Notes: generated by a model from the letters alone, not told the origin. Counted from the first letter of the stretch, positions 53,361-62,729 are shown. The stretch: DNA of 64,000 nucleotides from Paracoccus zhejiangensis (GCF_002847445.1 NZ_CP025430.1:2046001-2110000); one strand, 5' to 3'. Program-made: numbers and translations.

Positions 53361-54674
53361 GTGTTTGACTTCACCACCCTCGGCCTGACGCCGGAGCTCA
53401 GCCGCGTGCTGACCGATGCAGGCTTCACCGACCCGACCCCGATCCAGGCGCAGGCGATCCCGCTGGCGCTGCAGGGTCATGACATCCTGGGCCTCGCCCA
53501 GACCGGCACCGGCAAGACGCTGGCCTTCGGCCTGCCGCTGATCGCCTCGCTGACCGATGAAGACAGGAAACCCCAGCCCAAGACCGTCAAGGCACTGGTG
53601 CTGGCCCCGACCCGCGAACTCGTCAACCAGATCGCCGACAGCCTGCGCCCGCTGGTTCTTGGCACCCGCCTGCGCATCGCCACCGTCGTCGGCGGCCAGT
53701 CCATCGGCCGCCAGATCCAGCTGCTCGCACGCGGCACCGACATTCTCGTCGCCACCCCGGGCCGGCTGATTGACCTGATGGAACGCGGCGCGGTTGATCT
53801 GTCGACCGTGCGCCAGCTGGTTCTGGACGAGGCCGACCAGATGCTGGACATGGGCTTCATCCATGCCCTGCGCAAAATCGCTCCGCGCCTCGGCAAGCCG
53901 CGCCGGACCATGCTGTTCTCGGCCACCATGCCGAAGCAGATGGAAGAACTTTCGGCCGCCTATCTGACCAACCCGAAGAAGGTGCAGGTCTCGCCTCCGG
54001 GCAAAGCCGCCGACAAGGTGACCCAGTCGGTGCATTTCCTCGAGAAAGGCGCCAAGCCCGGCAAGCTGCGCGAGATCCTGTCGCGCGATCTCTCGGCGCT
54101 GACGCTGGTTTTCGCGCGCACCAAGCACGGGGCCGAGAAGCTGATGAAGGGGCTGGTGGCTGATGGCTACAATGCCGCCTCGATCCACGGCAACAAGAGC
54201 CAGGGTCAGCGCGACCGCGCCATCAAGGCCTTCCGCGACGGTCAGGTCACGGTGCTGGTCGCCACCGATGTGGCGGCGCGCGGGATCGACATCCCGGGCG
54301 TGGCCTATGTCATCAACTATGAACTGCCCGATACGCCGGACAACTATGTCCACCGCATCGGCCGCACCGCCCGCGCCGGTCGCGAGGGCGAGGCGATCGC
54401 CTTCTGCGCCCCGGACGAGGCCGATCAGCTGCGCCAGATCCAGAAGGTCATGAAGATGGACATCCCGGTCGCCAGCGGCAAATCCCCGCTGCCCTCGGGT
54501 CGCGGCGATGACCGCGCAGGTCCGCGCAAGGCCTCGAACTCGCCGCATGGGCCGAAGCGGGGTCCGAAGCCCGCGCATGGCGGCAGCCGTTCGCACGAGG
54601 CTGCCGGTGGCGAGGCCGGAAAGCCGGCCAAACCGCGCCGCTTCCGCGCCCGCCGCAATACCCGCGCAGCGTAA
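53361..54674 (+). CDS. DEAD-box RNA helicase (RhlE-like)
   Basis: 437 residues, GTG start at 53361 with AAAGGA ahead; product starts (M)FDFTTLGLTPELSRVL. All helicase motifs in order: Q motif FTDPTPIQAQAIP, Walker A AQTGTGKT, PTREL, TPGRLID, DEAD in VLDEADQMLDMGF, SAT in LFSATMP, and HRIGRTARAGREGE. The C-terminal tail of about 70 residues is basic and low complexity, rich in Arg, Pro, Gly, Lys, typical of RhlE-like RNA binding. Probably acts in ribosome assembly or cold adaptation. Confidence 0.95.
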   Translation: MFDFTTLGLTPELSRVLTDAGFTDPTPIQAQAIPLALQGHDILGLAQTGTGKTLAFGLPLIASLTDEDRKPQPKTVKALVLAPTRELVNQIADSLRPLVLGTRLRIATVVGGQSIGRQIQLLARGTDILVATPGRLIDLMERGAVDLSTVRQLVLDEADQMLDMGFIHALRKIAPRLGKPRRTMLFSATMPKQMEELSAAYLTNPKKVQVSPPGKAADKVTQSVHFLEKGAKPGKLREILSRDLSALTLVFARTKHGAEKLMKGLVADGYNAASIHGNKSQGQRDRAIKAFRDGQVTVLVATDVAARGIDIPGVAYVINYELPDTPDNYVHRIGRTARAGREGEAIAFCAPDEADQLRQIQKVMKMDIPVASGKSPLPSGRGDDRAGPRKASNSPHGPKRGPKPAHGGSRSHEAAGGEAGKPAKPRRFRARRNTRAA

Positions 54675-54681
54675 GATGGCG

Positions 54682-54714
54682 AAACGGCGGTCCTCCGGGA
54701 CCGCCGTTTTTCAC
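54682..54714. terminator. Bidirectional terminator between helicase and acetyltransferase
   Basis: Perfect 12-bp arms AAACGGCGGTCC (54682-54693) and GGACCGCCGTTT (54698-54709) with a 4-nt loop, then a T-run on the plus strand. It lies between two convergent genes and can serve both. Confidence 0.9.
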
Positions 54715-55487
54715 AAGTCGCGCTGCATCATCACCAGGTCATGCCAGACGCGCTTGCCCTCCACCCCCTCGCGGAAGCGCAGCTTGGGCTGAACCACATG
54801 CTGCTGCCGGAAGCCCAGCTTCTCGTAGAATCGATCCGCCGTCTGGGTGCCCAAGTTGATCTGTGTGACCCCCATCTGCGTCAGATGATGGGTCATCGCC
54901 TGTGCCAGCGCCGTTCCGGTTCCCGCCGGCTGGTCCGGCGCCACCGCCATGATCGCCAGATAGGCCCGCGCCACACCGCCCTCGCGCTGGACCGAGCCGC
55001 AGGCGCCGCCGACCAACCGCCCCGCGGCATCGGTCAGCCGGAGCGCGAAACTCGGACTGATCCGGGGATCGGCCTCGTTCACCGCCTCGACATAAAGCAC
55101 CGGCCCCTCCGCGCCCAGATCGCGGGTCAGGAAGGCCGTGCCCAGTGGTCCCGCGCCCATGTCGATCGGGGTCAGGATGAAGCCCGCATCGGTCAGCGCG
55201 GCGCCGATCCGGTCGCGATAGGTGGTCAGCATGACGATCCGGGCCAGCGGCGCGCCGCGATCGGCCTCGACCTCGGTCTGCCGCCGGGTCAGGTAGGCCG
55301 CAGGATCGGCAAGGAAATCCGAGCATTCGAGATCGGGATAATCAATCACTACATCGGGATTGACGCCGAACTCGCGCTCTCGTCCCGCAAACAGCGCGAA
55401 GATCTCGCCGATGACCGCTTCCAGTCCAGGATCGCCACGCCCGGCATCGATGATCTGCAGGTCAAGTCCGGGGGCAAGCTGGGTCAT
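54711..55487 (-). CDS. GNAT-fold N-acetyltransferase
   Basis: 258 residues. A long N-terminal part (residues 1-130, mostly alpha/beta with no known motif) precedes a C-terminal GNAT domain: ARAYLAIMAVAPDQPAGTGTALAQAMTHHL includes the acetyl-CoA loop, and FYEKLGFRQQHVVQPKLRF is the usual end. Substrate unknown. ATG 55487 with AGGA ahead is preferred over one 7 codons upstream. Confidence 0.75.
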   Translation of the reverse strand: MTQLAPGLDLQIIDAGRGDPGLEAVIGEIFALFAGREREFGVNPDVVIDYPDLECSDFLADPAAYLTRRQTEVEADRGAPLARIVMLTTYRDRIGAALTDAGFILTPIDMGAGPLGTAFLTRDLGAEGPVLYVEAVNEADPRISPSFALRLTDAAGRLVGGACGSVQREGGVARAYLAIMAVAPDQPAGTGTALAQAMTHHLTQMGVTQINLGTQTADRFYEKLGFRQQHVVQPKLRFREGVEGKRVWHDLVMMQRDL

Positions 55488-55504
55488 GGGTTGGTCCTGT
55501 CGTC

Positions 55505-55544
55505 TCAAAAAACGACCCGCGGCGCAGATCGCGCGCCGCGGGTC
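55505..55544 (-). terminator. Terminator of the RidA/glycerophosphodiesterase pair
   Basis: Perfect 12-bp arms GACCCGCGGCGC (55514-55525) and GCGCCGCGGGTC (55533-55544), followed on the minus strand by GTTTTTTGAG. It lies 20 nt past the stop of the phosphodiesterase gene. Confidence 0.93.
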
Positions 55545-55563
55545 CTGTAGCTATGCGGAACCG

Positions 55564-56319
55564 TCACAACGGCGCGGCATATCCTTCAAAGGTGATGTTG
55601 TCGGCGATCTGGCGCGCCTCGGCCTCTTGCGCGGCCGAGCGCACGGTCCAGCAGAGGATCGGCACGCCCTGCGATTTCAGCGCATCGACGCGCGGATTGG
55701 TCAGGTCGGACTTGTCATGCGAGATGAAGCACGAACCCGACCGGTCGAAATCGCTGATCGCGGCAAGGCTGTCGCGGGTTTCCTCGTCGAGCATCGGCCA
55801 GTCATCCTCGGGAAAGGCGCAGGTGGTCAAGCCGCAGGGGATGCCCGGCGCCAGCTCGTGGAAGGCCGCGACGGTATGCGGGTTGAAGGACATGACCGCC
55901 ACCGGCCCCTCATAGGATTGCAACTGCTCGGCCACATGCCGGTGCAATTCGCCGATCTGGTCGCCAAGCCGGCCATCCTGATCCTTGATCTCGATCAGCA
56001 GCGGCACCCGCCCCGCGACGGTGCGCAGGAACTCTGCCAGCGTCGGGATCGCCTGATCGCTGCCCGACAGCTTGAACCCGGACAGATCCTCGGTCGAGAT
56101 ATCGGCGATATAGGATTCATCGCCCGCGAGCCGCGACAGGTCGTAATCGTGAAACACCATCGGCACGCAATCGGCGGCGGGCTGGATGTCCAGCTCGATC
56201 CCGTAGCCGGCGGCGATCGCGGCCTCGGCGGCGGCAAGGCTGTTCTCCGGCACGCCGGGTCCGTGCAGCCCGCGATGGGCGATGGGGATGTTGATGAAGC
56301 TTTCGGGCAGCGCCATCAT
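55564..56319 (-). CDS. Glycerophosphodiester phosphodiesterase
   Basis: 251 residues. Catalytic features of GDPD enzymes: HRG in IAHRGLHGPGVPENS, the metal pair in GIELDIQPAADCVPMVFHDYDLSRLAG, IEIKDQ, and a C-terminal VPILCWTVRSAAQEAEA. Cleaves glycerophosphodiesters to glycerol-3-phosphate and an alcohol. No signal peptide, so likely cytosolic. Its ATG overlaps the RidA stop as ATGA; a second ATG follows directly. Confidence 0.9.
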   Translation of the reverse strand: MMALPESFINIPIAHRGLHGPGVPENSLAAAEAAIAAGYGIELDIQPAADCVPMVFHDYDLSRLAGDESYIADISTEDLSGFKLSGSDQAIPTLAEFLRTVAGRVPLLIEIKDQDGRLGDQIGELHRHVAEQLQSYEGPVAVMSFNPHTVAAFHELAPGIPCGLTTCAFPEDDWPMLDEETRDSLAAISDFDRSGSCFISHDKSDLTNPRVDALKSQGVPILCWTVRSAAQEAEARQIADNITFEGYAAPL

Positions 56320-56771
56320 TCCACCTCGAAGATCGCTTCGATCTCGACCGCCACACCGCGCGGCAGGGCCGGAACCGAGACGGCGGCGCGGGCATGGCGG
56401 CCCTTGTCGCCAAAGACCTCGACCATCAGGTCGGAACAGCCGTTGATGACCTCGGGCTGGTCGGTAAAATCGCCGGTCGAGTTGACGAAGCCCGACAGCT
56501 TCACCACCCGCGCCACCTTGTCCAGCGAACCGACAGCGGCCTTGACCTGCGCGATCAGCGACAGCCCGCAGCGACGGGCGGCGGCAGCACCGGCGGCCAC
56601 GTCCATGTTTTCCCCCAGACGGCCCTTGATCAGCCCGTTCTCGCCCTGGCTGATCTGGCCCGAAACAAAGACCAGATTGCCCGAGCGCGCGAAGGGCACA
56701 TAATTCGCCGCAGGTGCGGGGGCGTCCGGCAGGGTGATGCCAAGGTCGGTCAGGCGGGTCTCGATGCTCAT
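56316..56771 (-). CDS. RidA-family protein
   Basis: 151 residues, a YjgF/RidA-type trimer-forming protein: LVFVSGQISQGENGLIKGRLGENMDVAAGAAAARRCGLSLIAQVK and the C-terminal GRHARAAVSVPALPRGVAVEIEAIFEVE. The conserved Arg of the enamine-deaminase site is in the GRHARAAV block. Most resemble the YoaB/RutC-like group. Paired with the phosphodiesterase gene downstream. Confidence 0.9.
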   Translation of the reverse strand: MSIETRLTDLGITLPDAPAPAANYVPFARSGNLVFVSGQISQGENGLIKGRLGENMDVAAGAAAARRCGLSLIAQVKAAVGSLDKVARVVKLSGFVNSTGDFTDQPEVINGCSDLMVEVFGDKGRHARAAVSVPALPRGVAVEIEAIFEVE

Positions 56772-56813
56772 GTGATTCCTCCGTGGATTGGCCGCAGCCT
56801 AACCCGCGGGGTG

Positions 56814-59800
56814 TCAGGCGACCAGAGCCTCGGCGCGCTTCAGATCGACGCTGACCAGTTGGCTGACGCCCTGTTCCACCATCGTCACGCCGAACAGGCG
56901 ATCCATGCGCGACATGGTGACGGCATGGTGGGTGATGATGAGGAAGCGCGTATCGGTGCGCCGGGTCATCTCGTCCAGCAGATCGCAGAAGCGCGAGACG
57001 TTGGCATCGTCCAGCGGTGCATCCACCTCGTCCAGCACGCAGATCGGCGCGGGATTGGCGAGGAAGACCGCGAAGATCAGCGCCAGCGCCGTCAGCGTCT
57101 GCTCGCCCCCCGACAAAAGGCTCAGCGTGCTCAGCTTCTTGCCCGGTGGCTGGCACATGATTTCCAGCCCGGCTTCCAGCGGATCGTCAGATTCGACCAG
57201 CACCAGCCGCGCCTCGCCGCCACCAAAGAGCGTGGTGAAGAGCGTGGTGAAATTGCCGTTTACCGTGTCGAAGGCGGCCAGCAGCCGCTCGCGCCCCTCG
57301 CGGTTCAGGCTGCCGATTCCGGCGCGCAGCTTGCGGATGGCCTCTTCCAGATCGTTCTTCTCGGCGGCCAGCGTGTCGCGCTCGGCCTCAAGCTCGCGCT
57401 TGTCCTCATCGGCCCGCAGGTTCACCGCGCCAAGCGCATCGCGCTGGCTGCGCAGCCGGGCGATCTGATCCTCCAGTGCCGTCGCCGCCGTCTCGGTATC
57501 GGCATCCGCGAGGCTTTCGAGCAGCGCCTGCGGTGTGCCCTCGGTTTCCTCATGGATGCGGGCGCGCGCCGCCTGTTCGCCATCCCGTGCCGCCTCGGCC
57601 CGCGCCTCACGCGAGGCGCGCAACTCGCGCGCTTCCGATGCATGGCGCTCGGCGTCGCGCTCGGCATGGCTCGCCTCGCGCAGCGCCAGATCCGCTGCGG
57701 TCAGCGCCACCCGCGCCTTGTCGAGCCGCGTCTCGGCCTCAGCCTCGCGCCCGGTCAGCGTTGCCCGCTTCTCGGCCAGCAGCGCGGGCTGGGCCTCGGC
57801 ATTGGCCAGTTCTTCGGCACCGGCATCCCGGCGTGCCGTCAGTTCGGCGGCACGGGTGCCGGCCTGATCCAGACGATGCCGCCAGCCGGATTCCTCCTTG
57901 GCGATCTCCTGTTGCCGCTTGATCCGGGCATTGCCCTCGCGCCGCAGCTCATCCAGCGCCGAACGGCGGGACATGGTGGCGATGCGCGCGGCCTCGACCC
58001 CGGTCTTGGCATTCTCGACCGCCTGCGCCGCCGCGCCGCGATCGGGCAGATCGGCCAGCGCGCGCTCGGCCTGCCCCAGACGGCCTCGCGCATCGCTGGC
58101 GTCGGCCTGATGCCGGGCAAGTTCGGCGCGGGCGGATTCGGCCCGGCTGGTGGCCAGCGACAGGTCCGACTCGGCGCGGGTGGCCGCGCGCGCGGCATCC
58201 GACAGCAGCCGTTCCGCCTCGCGCCGCGCCTCGCGCGCCGATTTCTCGGCCATCGCCGCCGAGGAGAGCAGCGCCTTGGCCGCCTCGTGCTCCTCGACCG
58301 CGCCCGAAGCGCGTTCGGCGGCAATCTCGGCCTGCCCGGTGATCTCCGCCAGCTGGTTCACCTTCTGCAGATGCAGCGCGGCGGAGGACGAAGCCTCGCC
58401 CGCCATGACCCGCATCCCGTCCCACCGGAACAGATCGCCCGCCCGCGTCACGATCCGCTGACCCGGTGCCAGCGCGGCCTGTAGGCCCGCCGCCGTGGCG
58501 GCATCCGCGACCAGCCCCACCTGCGACAGCCGGCGGTCCAGCGCCTCGGGTCCGGTGACATGCGGCGCCAGCGGCTCGGTGCCCTTGGGCAGCGCCTGCG
58601 GCGCGTCCCAGCCCGGCAGCTTGTGCCAGCCCGAGGTGCCATCCGCCGCCAGCCCGGCGCGCAGGTCATCGCCAAGCGCCGCACCGAAGGCGATTTCATA
58701 GCCCTTTGCGACCTTCACCCGGTCAAGGATCGACTTGCCGCCGGTATCGCCCCGCTCGACCAGCCGCTTCAGCGCCGCCATCTCGGCGGCCAGCGCGCCG
58801 GATTCGCCCTCGGCCTCGGCGCGGGCGGCACGGGCGGCGGATTCGGCGCCCTCGGCCTCGGCCCGCGCCGCCTCGGCGCCGGTCAACGCATCTTCGGCCC
58901 CCTCGGCGCGGTCTCGGGCGGCCTCCTGCGCCGCCTCGGCTTCCGCCAGCGCCACCTCGGCCGTGCGCCCGGTCTCGGCGGCCCGCGTGGCGTTCTGATC
59001 GGCCTCGCCCGCTGCCCGCTCGGCGCGGGACAGCATGTCGCGCAGGTCCGAGGCCAGACGCTCGGCCGATTGGTGCCGCGCGGCCAGACGTGCGGATTCG
59101 TCAGTCAGTTCGGCCAGCCGCGCCTCGACCTCGCGCAGCGCCTCGGCCGCTTCGTCGGCCATGCCGGCGGCGGCGTCGAGACGCGGCTCATGCCCCTGCC
59201 CGGCCTTCTCGAGTTCCCTCTTTTCCCAGGTCAGTCGCTCGATCACCTCGCCCGCATCGCGGTTCAGCGCCGCCTCGCGCTCGATGTCACGGTCCAGCTG
59301 GGCAATGCGCGCCTGAAGCTGGGTGATCGCCTCGGCGGCCCGCGCCTCGGCCTCGTCCAGCGCCTCGCGCTCGACCACCACCCGCGACAGGATCGCGGCG
59401 GCAATCTGTTCCTCTTCTCGCAACGCCGGCAATCCGGCCTCGGCCTTCTCGCGCAACGCGCTGGCCGCACGCGACGCCGCCTCGGCCTCAGCCGCCGCAC
59501 GCAGCGATTGCGCCAGCGCCTCGGCCGCCGCAGCCCGCGCCTGATCGGCCTCGGCCCACCGGCGATAGAGCAGCACGCCCTCGGCCTGCCGCAGCGCCGC
59601 GCCGATCTCGCGATATCGCGCCGCAGCCCGCGCCTGCCTAGCCAGCGATGCCGCCTGCGTCGCCAGCTGTTCCAGCGTGTCATCGACGCGGGTCAGGTTG
59701 CCCTCGGCTCCGTTAAGCTTCAGCTCGGCCTCGTGCCGCCGCTGATAGAGGCCCGAGATCCCCGCCGCCTCTTCCAGAATCCGCCGCCGGTTCTGCGGCT

Positions 59801-60266
59801 TGGCGTTGATCAGTTCCGAGATCTGCCCCTGCCGCACCAGCGCCGGGCTGTGCGCGCCGGTCGAGGCATCGGCGAAGAGCATCTGCACGTCGCGGGCGCG
59901 CACCTCCTTGCCGTTGATCTTGTAGGCCGAACCGGCATCGCGGGTGATGCGGCGCACGATGTCGATATGATCGTCCTCGTTGAAGCCCGCAGGTGCCAGC
60001 CGGTCGCGGTTGTCGATGGTCAGCGTCACCTCGGCATGGCCGCGCGCCGACCGGCGCGAGGTGCCGGCGAAGATCACGTCCTCCATGCCCGAGCCGCGCA
60101 TGGCCGTCGGGCGGTTCTCGCCCATGATCCAGCGCAGGGCCTCGAGCAGGTTCGACTTGCCGCAGCCATTCGGACCGACCACGCCGGTCAGCCCCTCGCG
60201 GATCACCAGATCGGTGGGGTCCACGAAGCTCTTGAAGCCGTTCAGTTTCAGGCGGTCAAAGCGCAA
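56814..60266 (-). CDS. smc: Chromosome segregation protein SMC
   Basis: 1150 residues. N-terminal Walker A GPNGCGKSN (31-39), long coiled coils rich in Ala and Glu, a central hinge near 510-660 (with DRVKVAKGYEIAFGAALGDDLRAG), and the C-terminal signature TLSLLSGGEQTLTALALIFAVFLANPAPICVLDEVDAPLDDANV with Walker B. Organises the chromosome with ScpAB. It is monocistronic; scpA and scpB are not adjacent. Confidence 0.97.
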   Translation of the reverse strand: MRFDRLKLNGFKSFVDPTDLVIREGLTGVVGPNGCGKSNLLEALRWIMGENRPTAMRGSGMEDVIFAGTSRRSARGHAEVTLTIDNRDRLAPAGFNEDDHIDIVRRITRDAGSAYKINGKEVRARDVQMLFADASTGAHSPALVRQGQISELINAKPQNRRRILEEAAGISGLYQRRHEAELKLNGAEGNLTRVDDTLEQLATQAASLARQARAAARYREIGAALRQAEGVLLYRRWAEADQARAAAAEALAQSLRAAAEAEAASRAASALREKAEAGLPALREEEQIAAAILSRVVVEREALDEAEARAAEAITQLQARIAQLDRDIEREAALNRDAGEVIERLTWEKRELEKAGQGHEPRLDAAAGMADEAAEALREVEARLAELTDESARLAARHQSAERLASDLRDMLSRAERAAGEADQNATRAAETGRTAEVALAEAEAAQEAARDRAEGAEDALTGAEAARAEAEGAESAARAARAEAEGESGALAAEMAALKRLVERGDTGGKSILDRVKVAKGYEIAFGAALGDDLRAGLAADGTSGWHKLPGWDAPQALPKGTEPLAPHVTGPEALDRRLSQVGLVADAATAAGLQAALAPGQRIVTRAGDLFRWDGMRVMAGEASSSAALHLQKVNQLAEITGQAEIAAERASGAVEEHEAAKALLSSAAMAEKSAREARREAERLLSDAARAATRAESDLSLATSRAESARAELARHQADASDARGRLGQAERALADLPDRGAAAQAVENAKTGVEAARIATMSRRSALDELRREGNARIKRQQEIAKEESGWRHRLDQAGTRAAELTARRDAGAEELANAEAQPALLAEKRATLTGREAEAETRLDKARVALTAADLALREASHAERDAERHASEARELRASREARAEAARDGEQAARARIHEETEGTPQALLESLADADTETAATALEDQIARLRSQRDALGAVNLRADEDKRELEAERDTLAAEKNDLEEAIRKLRAGIGSLNREGRERLLAAFDTVNGNFTTLFTTLFGGGEARLVLVESDDPLEAGLEIMCQPPGKKLSTLSLLSGGEQTLTALALIFAVFLANPAPICVLDEVDAPLDDANVSRFCDLLDEMTRRTDTRFLIITHHAVTMSRMDRLFGVTMVEQGVSQLVSVDLKRAEALVA

Positions 60267-60419
60267 GGGCGGGGTCCGTCAGAATCGGGTTTCGTTGCCG
60301 GATTGTCGGCAGGGACGGCCTCCAAGTCAACCAGAACCGCTAGATATGGGGCCGGCAGGCAGGTTATCCACAAGATGAAAGGGGTCGCCACAAGATATTT
60401 TCGCGCTACTATCAGCGAC

Positions 60420-60794
60420 ATGATCGGTGCGCTTGCAATCATCCTTGGCTATCAGCTGGTCGGCGAAGTCAGTTCGCGGGCGCTGAACCTGCCCTTGCCT
60501 GGCCCGGTCGTGGGTCTGTGCCTGCTGGTCGCCTGCTGCCTTGCCCGCCCGGCGCTGGCCGATCGGCTGCGCCCGGTGACCCAGGGCTTGCTGGCGCATC
60601 TGTCGCTGTTCTTCGTCCCCGCCGGCGTCGGCATCGTCGCGCATATGGATCTGTTGCGCGAAGAGGGGCTGGGGCTGGTCGTGGCCATTGCCGGCTCGAC
60701 CGTGCTGGCCATCGGCGCCGGGGCCCTGGCCTTCACCGCCGTGGCCCGTCTGACCGGATCGACCGCGCCCGAGGATGAGAAGCCCGATGTCTGA
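60420..60794 (+). CDS. LrgA/CidA-family membrane protein
   Basis: 124 residues, four helices: MIGALAIILGYQLVGEVSSRALNLPLPGPVVGLCLLVACCL, then LSLFFVPAGVGIVAHMDLL and VVAIAGSTVLAIGAGALAFTAVARL. PLPGPVVGL and FFVPAGVG are hallmarks. Holin-like regulator of murein hydrolase or pyruvate/metabolite export. The ATG at 60420 gives the family start; one 15 codons upstream is possible. Overlaps the LrgB gene by 8 nt. Confidence 0.87.
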   Translation: MIGALAIILGYQLVGEVSSRALNLPLPGPVVGLCLLVACCLARPALADRLRPVTQGLLAHLSLFFVPAGVGIVAHMDLLREEGLGLVVAIAGSTVLAIGAGALAFTAVARLTGSTAPEDEKPDV

Positions 60795-61506
60795 TCCGGC
60801 GATGATCTGGTCCTATCTGACGCAGGGGCCGCTGCTGTGGCTGACCGCGACGCTGGTGGCCTATCTCATCGGCGATGCCACCTTCCGCCGGACCGGGCGG
60901 CAAAGCTGGGCCAATCCGGTGCTGATCGCGGTGCTGATCCTCGCTACTCTGTTGTGGATTACACGGACCGATTACCAGACCTATTTCGAGGGCGCGCAAT
61001 TCGTCCATTTCATGCTCGGCCCCGCCACGGTCGCGCTGGCACTGCCACTCTTCGACAACCTGCCGCGGGTGAAGAAGGCCGCGCTGCCGATGCTGGCCGG
61101 GCTGCTGGTCGGCTCGGGCGTGGCCGTGGTTTCTGTGATCCTGATCGCGCGGGGCTTCGGCATCGGGCATGAGGTGCTGGCCTCGCTGGCGCCGAAATCG
61201 ACCACCGCGCCGGTCGCCATCGGCATTGCCGAGCGGATCGGCGGCCGCCCCACCCTGACCGCCGCGCTGGTGCTGCTGACCGGCATCTTCGGCGCGATTA
61301 TCGCCACGCCGCTGCTGAACGCGCTGCACATCCGCGACTGGCGGGCGCGCGGCTTTTCGGTGGGCGTGGCGGCGCATGGCATCGGCACCGCCCGGGCGTT
61401 CCAGGTGAACGAGACGGCGGGGGCATTCGCCGGCATCGGCATGGGGCTGAATGCGGTGCTGACCGCGATCATCGCGCCGCTGGCGCTGCGCTTATTTGGC
61501 GGCTGA
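60787..61506 (+). CDS. LrgB/CidB-family membrane protein
   Basis: 239 residues with about seven helices: GPLLWLTATLVAYLIGDATFRR, FVHFMLGPATVALALPLFDNLPRVKKAALPMLAGLLVGSG, and LAPKSTTAPVAIGIAERIGG with FSVGVAAHGIGTARAFQVNE. These are the LrgB signatures. Works with the LrgA-like partner encoded just before it. Confidence 0.92.
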   Translation: MSDPAMIWSYLTQGPLLWLTATLVAYLIGDATFRRTGRQSWANPVLIAVLILATLLWITRTDYQTYFEGAQFVHFMLGPATVALALPLFDNLPRVKKAALPMLAGLLVGSGVAVVSVILIARGFGIGHEVLASLAPKSTTAPVAIGIAERIGGRPTLTAALVLLTGIFGAIIATPLLNALHIRDWRARGFSVGVAAHGIGTARAFQVNETAGAFAGIGMGLNAVLTAIIAPLALRLFGG

Positions 61507-61510
61507 GGCG

Positions 61511-61846
61511 CTATTCCACCGCGCGGATCAGCTTCTTCTCCAGCACCCTCAGCACCGTCGGCAGGTCATGGCCTCGCTTCAGGATGCGGCCATCCATGCC
61601 GATGACGGCATAGGCGCCCTGCGCACCCCTAAGCTTCGGCCGCTTCTCGATGCGGTAGAGCGGATGCTCGGCGGCGCGGCGAAAAACGCTGAAGACCGCC
61701 ACATCGCGCAGGAAGGACATGGCGTAATCGCGCCATTCACCTGCGGCAACCATGCGGCCATAGACGGTCAGGATGATCCCCAACTCGGCCCGGTCAAAGA
61801 CGACGCGGTCGGGGTCGGCATGAAACGGCGGCGATGCGTTCATCAT
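61511..61846 (-). CDS. DUF2794 family protein
   Basis: 111 residues. Core DRVVFDRAELGIILTVYGRMVAAGEWRDYAMSFLRDVAVFSVFRRAAEHPLYRIEKRPKL and GAYAVIGMDGRILKRGHDLPTVLRVLEKKL match DUF2794, small proteins almost restricted to alphaproteobacteria, of unknown role. Two adjacent ATGs (61846, 61843) are possible. Convergent with the LrgB gene, 4 nt from its stop. Confidence 0.88.
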   Translation of the reverse strand: MMNASPPFHADPDRVVFDRAELGIILTVYGRMVAAGEWRDYAMSFLRDVAVFSVFRRAAEHPLYRIEKRPKLRGAQGAYAVIGMDGRILKRGHDLPTVLRVLEKKLIRAVE

Positions 61847-61884
61847 GACCGAATGGTGACATTGCACCTGCGGCAAAGCAAACG

Positions 61885-61913
61885 AAAAAAGGGCGGCCCG
61901 CGCCGCCCCTTTT
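61885..61913 (-). terminator. Terminator after the I78 lipoprotein genes
   Basis: Arms GGGCGGC (61891-61897) and GCCGCCC (61902-61908) with an A-run on one side giving TTTTTT on the minus strand. It lies 21 nt past the stop of the second I78 gene. Confidence 0.8.
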
Positions 61914-61933
61914 CAATCGATTGCCTGAAAGGC

Positions 61934-62236
61934 TCAGTAGCAGCTGACCTTCTCGATCAGCCCGCTCTGGCCGTATTCGATGTTCAACCGGTCGACGCGG
62001 TAGTCGGCGGTCACCGCATCCTCGGGGCCGATGACCCGGGTGCCGATGGGGAATTTCATCGGCTTCAGCACCTCGCGGGGCTGGCCGATCAGGCCCTTGT
62101 AGCCGGCTGCACCGCATTCGTCCTTGGGCGCGGGCTCCGGCGGCAGCGGCCCGGGATTGCCATTGGGCGGCAGCGGCTCGCAGGCGGCAAGCCCAATCAC
62201 CGCCACAGCAGCAAGGGTGAGGCTGGCGAGACGCAT
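61934..62236 (-). CDS. I78-family peptidase inhibitor lipoprotein (copy 2)
   Basis: 100 residues, lipoprotein signal MRLASLTLAAVAVIGLAAC with lipobox LAAC and Cys19. After a Pro-rich linker, the I78 inhibitor fold: ECGAAGYKGLIGQPREVLKPMKFPIGTRVIGPEDAVTADYRVDRLNIEYGQSGLIEKVSCY, with two Cys that may pair. Starts inside the stop of copy 1 (TGATG). Likely guards against subtilisin-like or other serine proteases. Confidence 0.85.
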   Translation of the reverse strand: MRLASLTLAAVAVIGLAACEPLPPNGNPGPLPPEPAPKDECGAAGYKGLIGQPREVLKPMKFPIGTRVIGPEDAVTADYRVDRLNIEYGQSGLIEKVSCY

Positions 62237-62583
62237 CAGCCGCAATCCACGTTCTGGATATTGCCCGCGGCGTCCAGCCGGAAGACGATGCGGTTCGGGT
62301 CATATTCCTGCGGCTCGATGCCGCGATACTCGACCACGCGGTATTCCTTGGTGATGCCAAGCTGCGGGATGATCGAGCCCGGCTGCGACAGCGAGCTGGC
62401 GTAGTCCTTCGCCTTGCACAGGTCGGGTTCGCGCGACTGCAGCCCGGCAACGCCCGCGACCGGGGCGACCATCGGCTGGACCACGGGCATCGGCATGGGT
62501 TCGGGCACCGGCGCCGGTGCGGGCATACAGGCCGTCAGCAGAAGGGCCGAGGCGAGAAGGGGCAGGATCACTGTTCTGGTCAT
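62236..62583 (-). CDS. I78-family peptidase inhibitor lipoprotein (copy 1)
   Basis: 115 residues, lipoprotein signal MTRTVILPLLASALLLTAC with Cys19. A Pro/Met/Val linker leads to DLCKAKDYASSLSQPGSIIPQLGI and YDPNRIVFRLDAAGNIQNVDCG, an I78-type end. It is more divergent than copy 2. The pair overlaps by one nucleotide, so they are translated together. Confidence 0.82.
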   Translation of the reverse strand: MTRTVILPLLASALLLTACMPAPAPVPEPMPMPVVQPMVAPVAGVAGLQSREPDLCKAKDYASSLSQPGSIIPQLGITKEYRVVEYRGIEPQEYDPNRIVFRLDAAGNIQNVDCG

Positions 62584-62729
62584 GTCTGGTCCGTGGCTGG
62601 CGGGCCCGATTGCAACGGGCCGGTTCGGCGTGTGGTGCCTTATAGGATCATGCTAGCAGCTTGTTAAGCTGACGCGATTATCACGATCCCTTCAGCGCCC
62701 GCCGAAAACCGGCCGCTGTTGCCGGAATG

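Noticed and set aside
56394..60419. Two long plus-strand open frames opposite smc
   Set aside because: Both are shadows of smc. Only the last 124 codons of the second frame, from 60420, are real (the LrgA-like gene).
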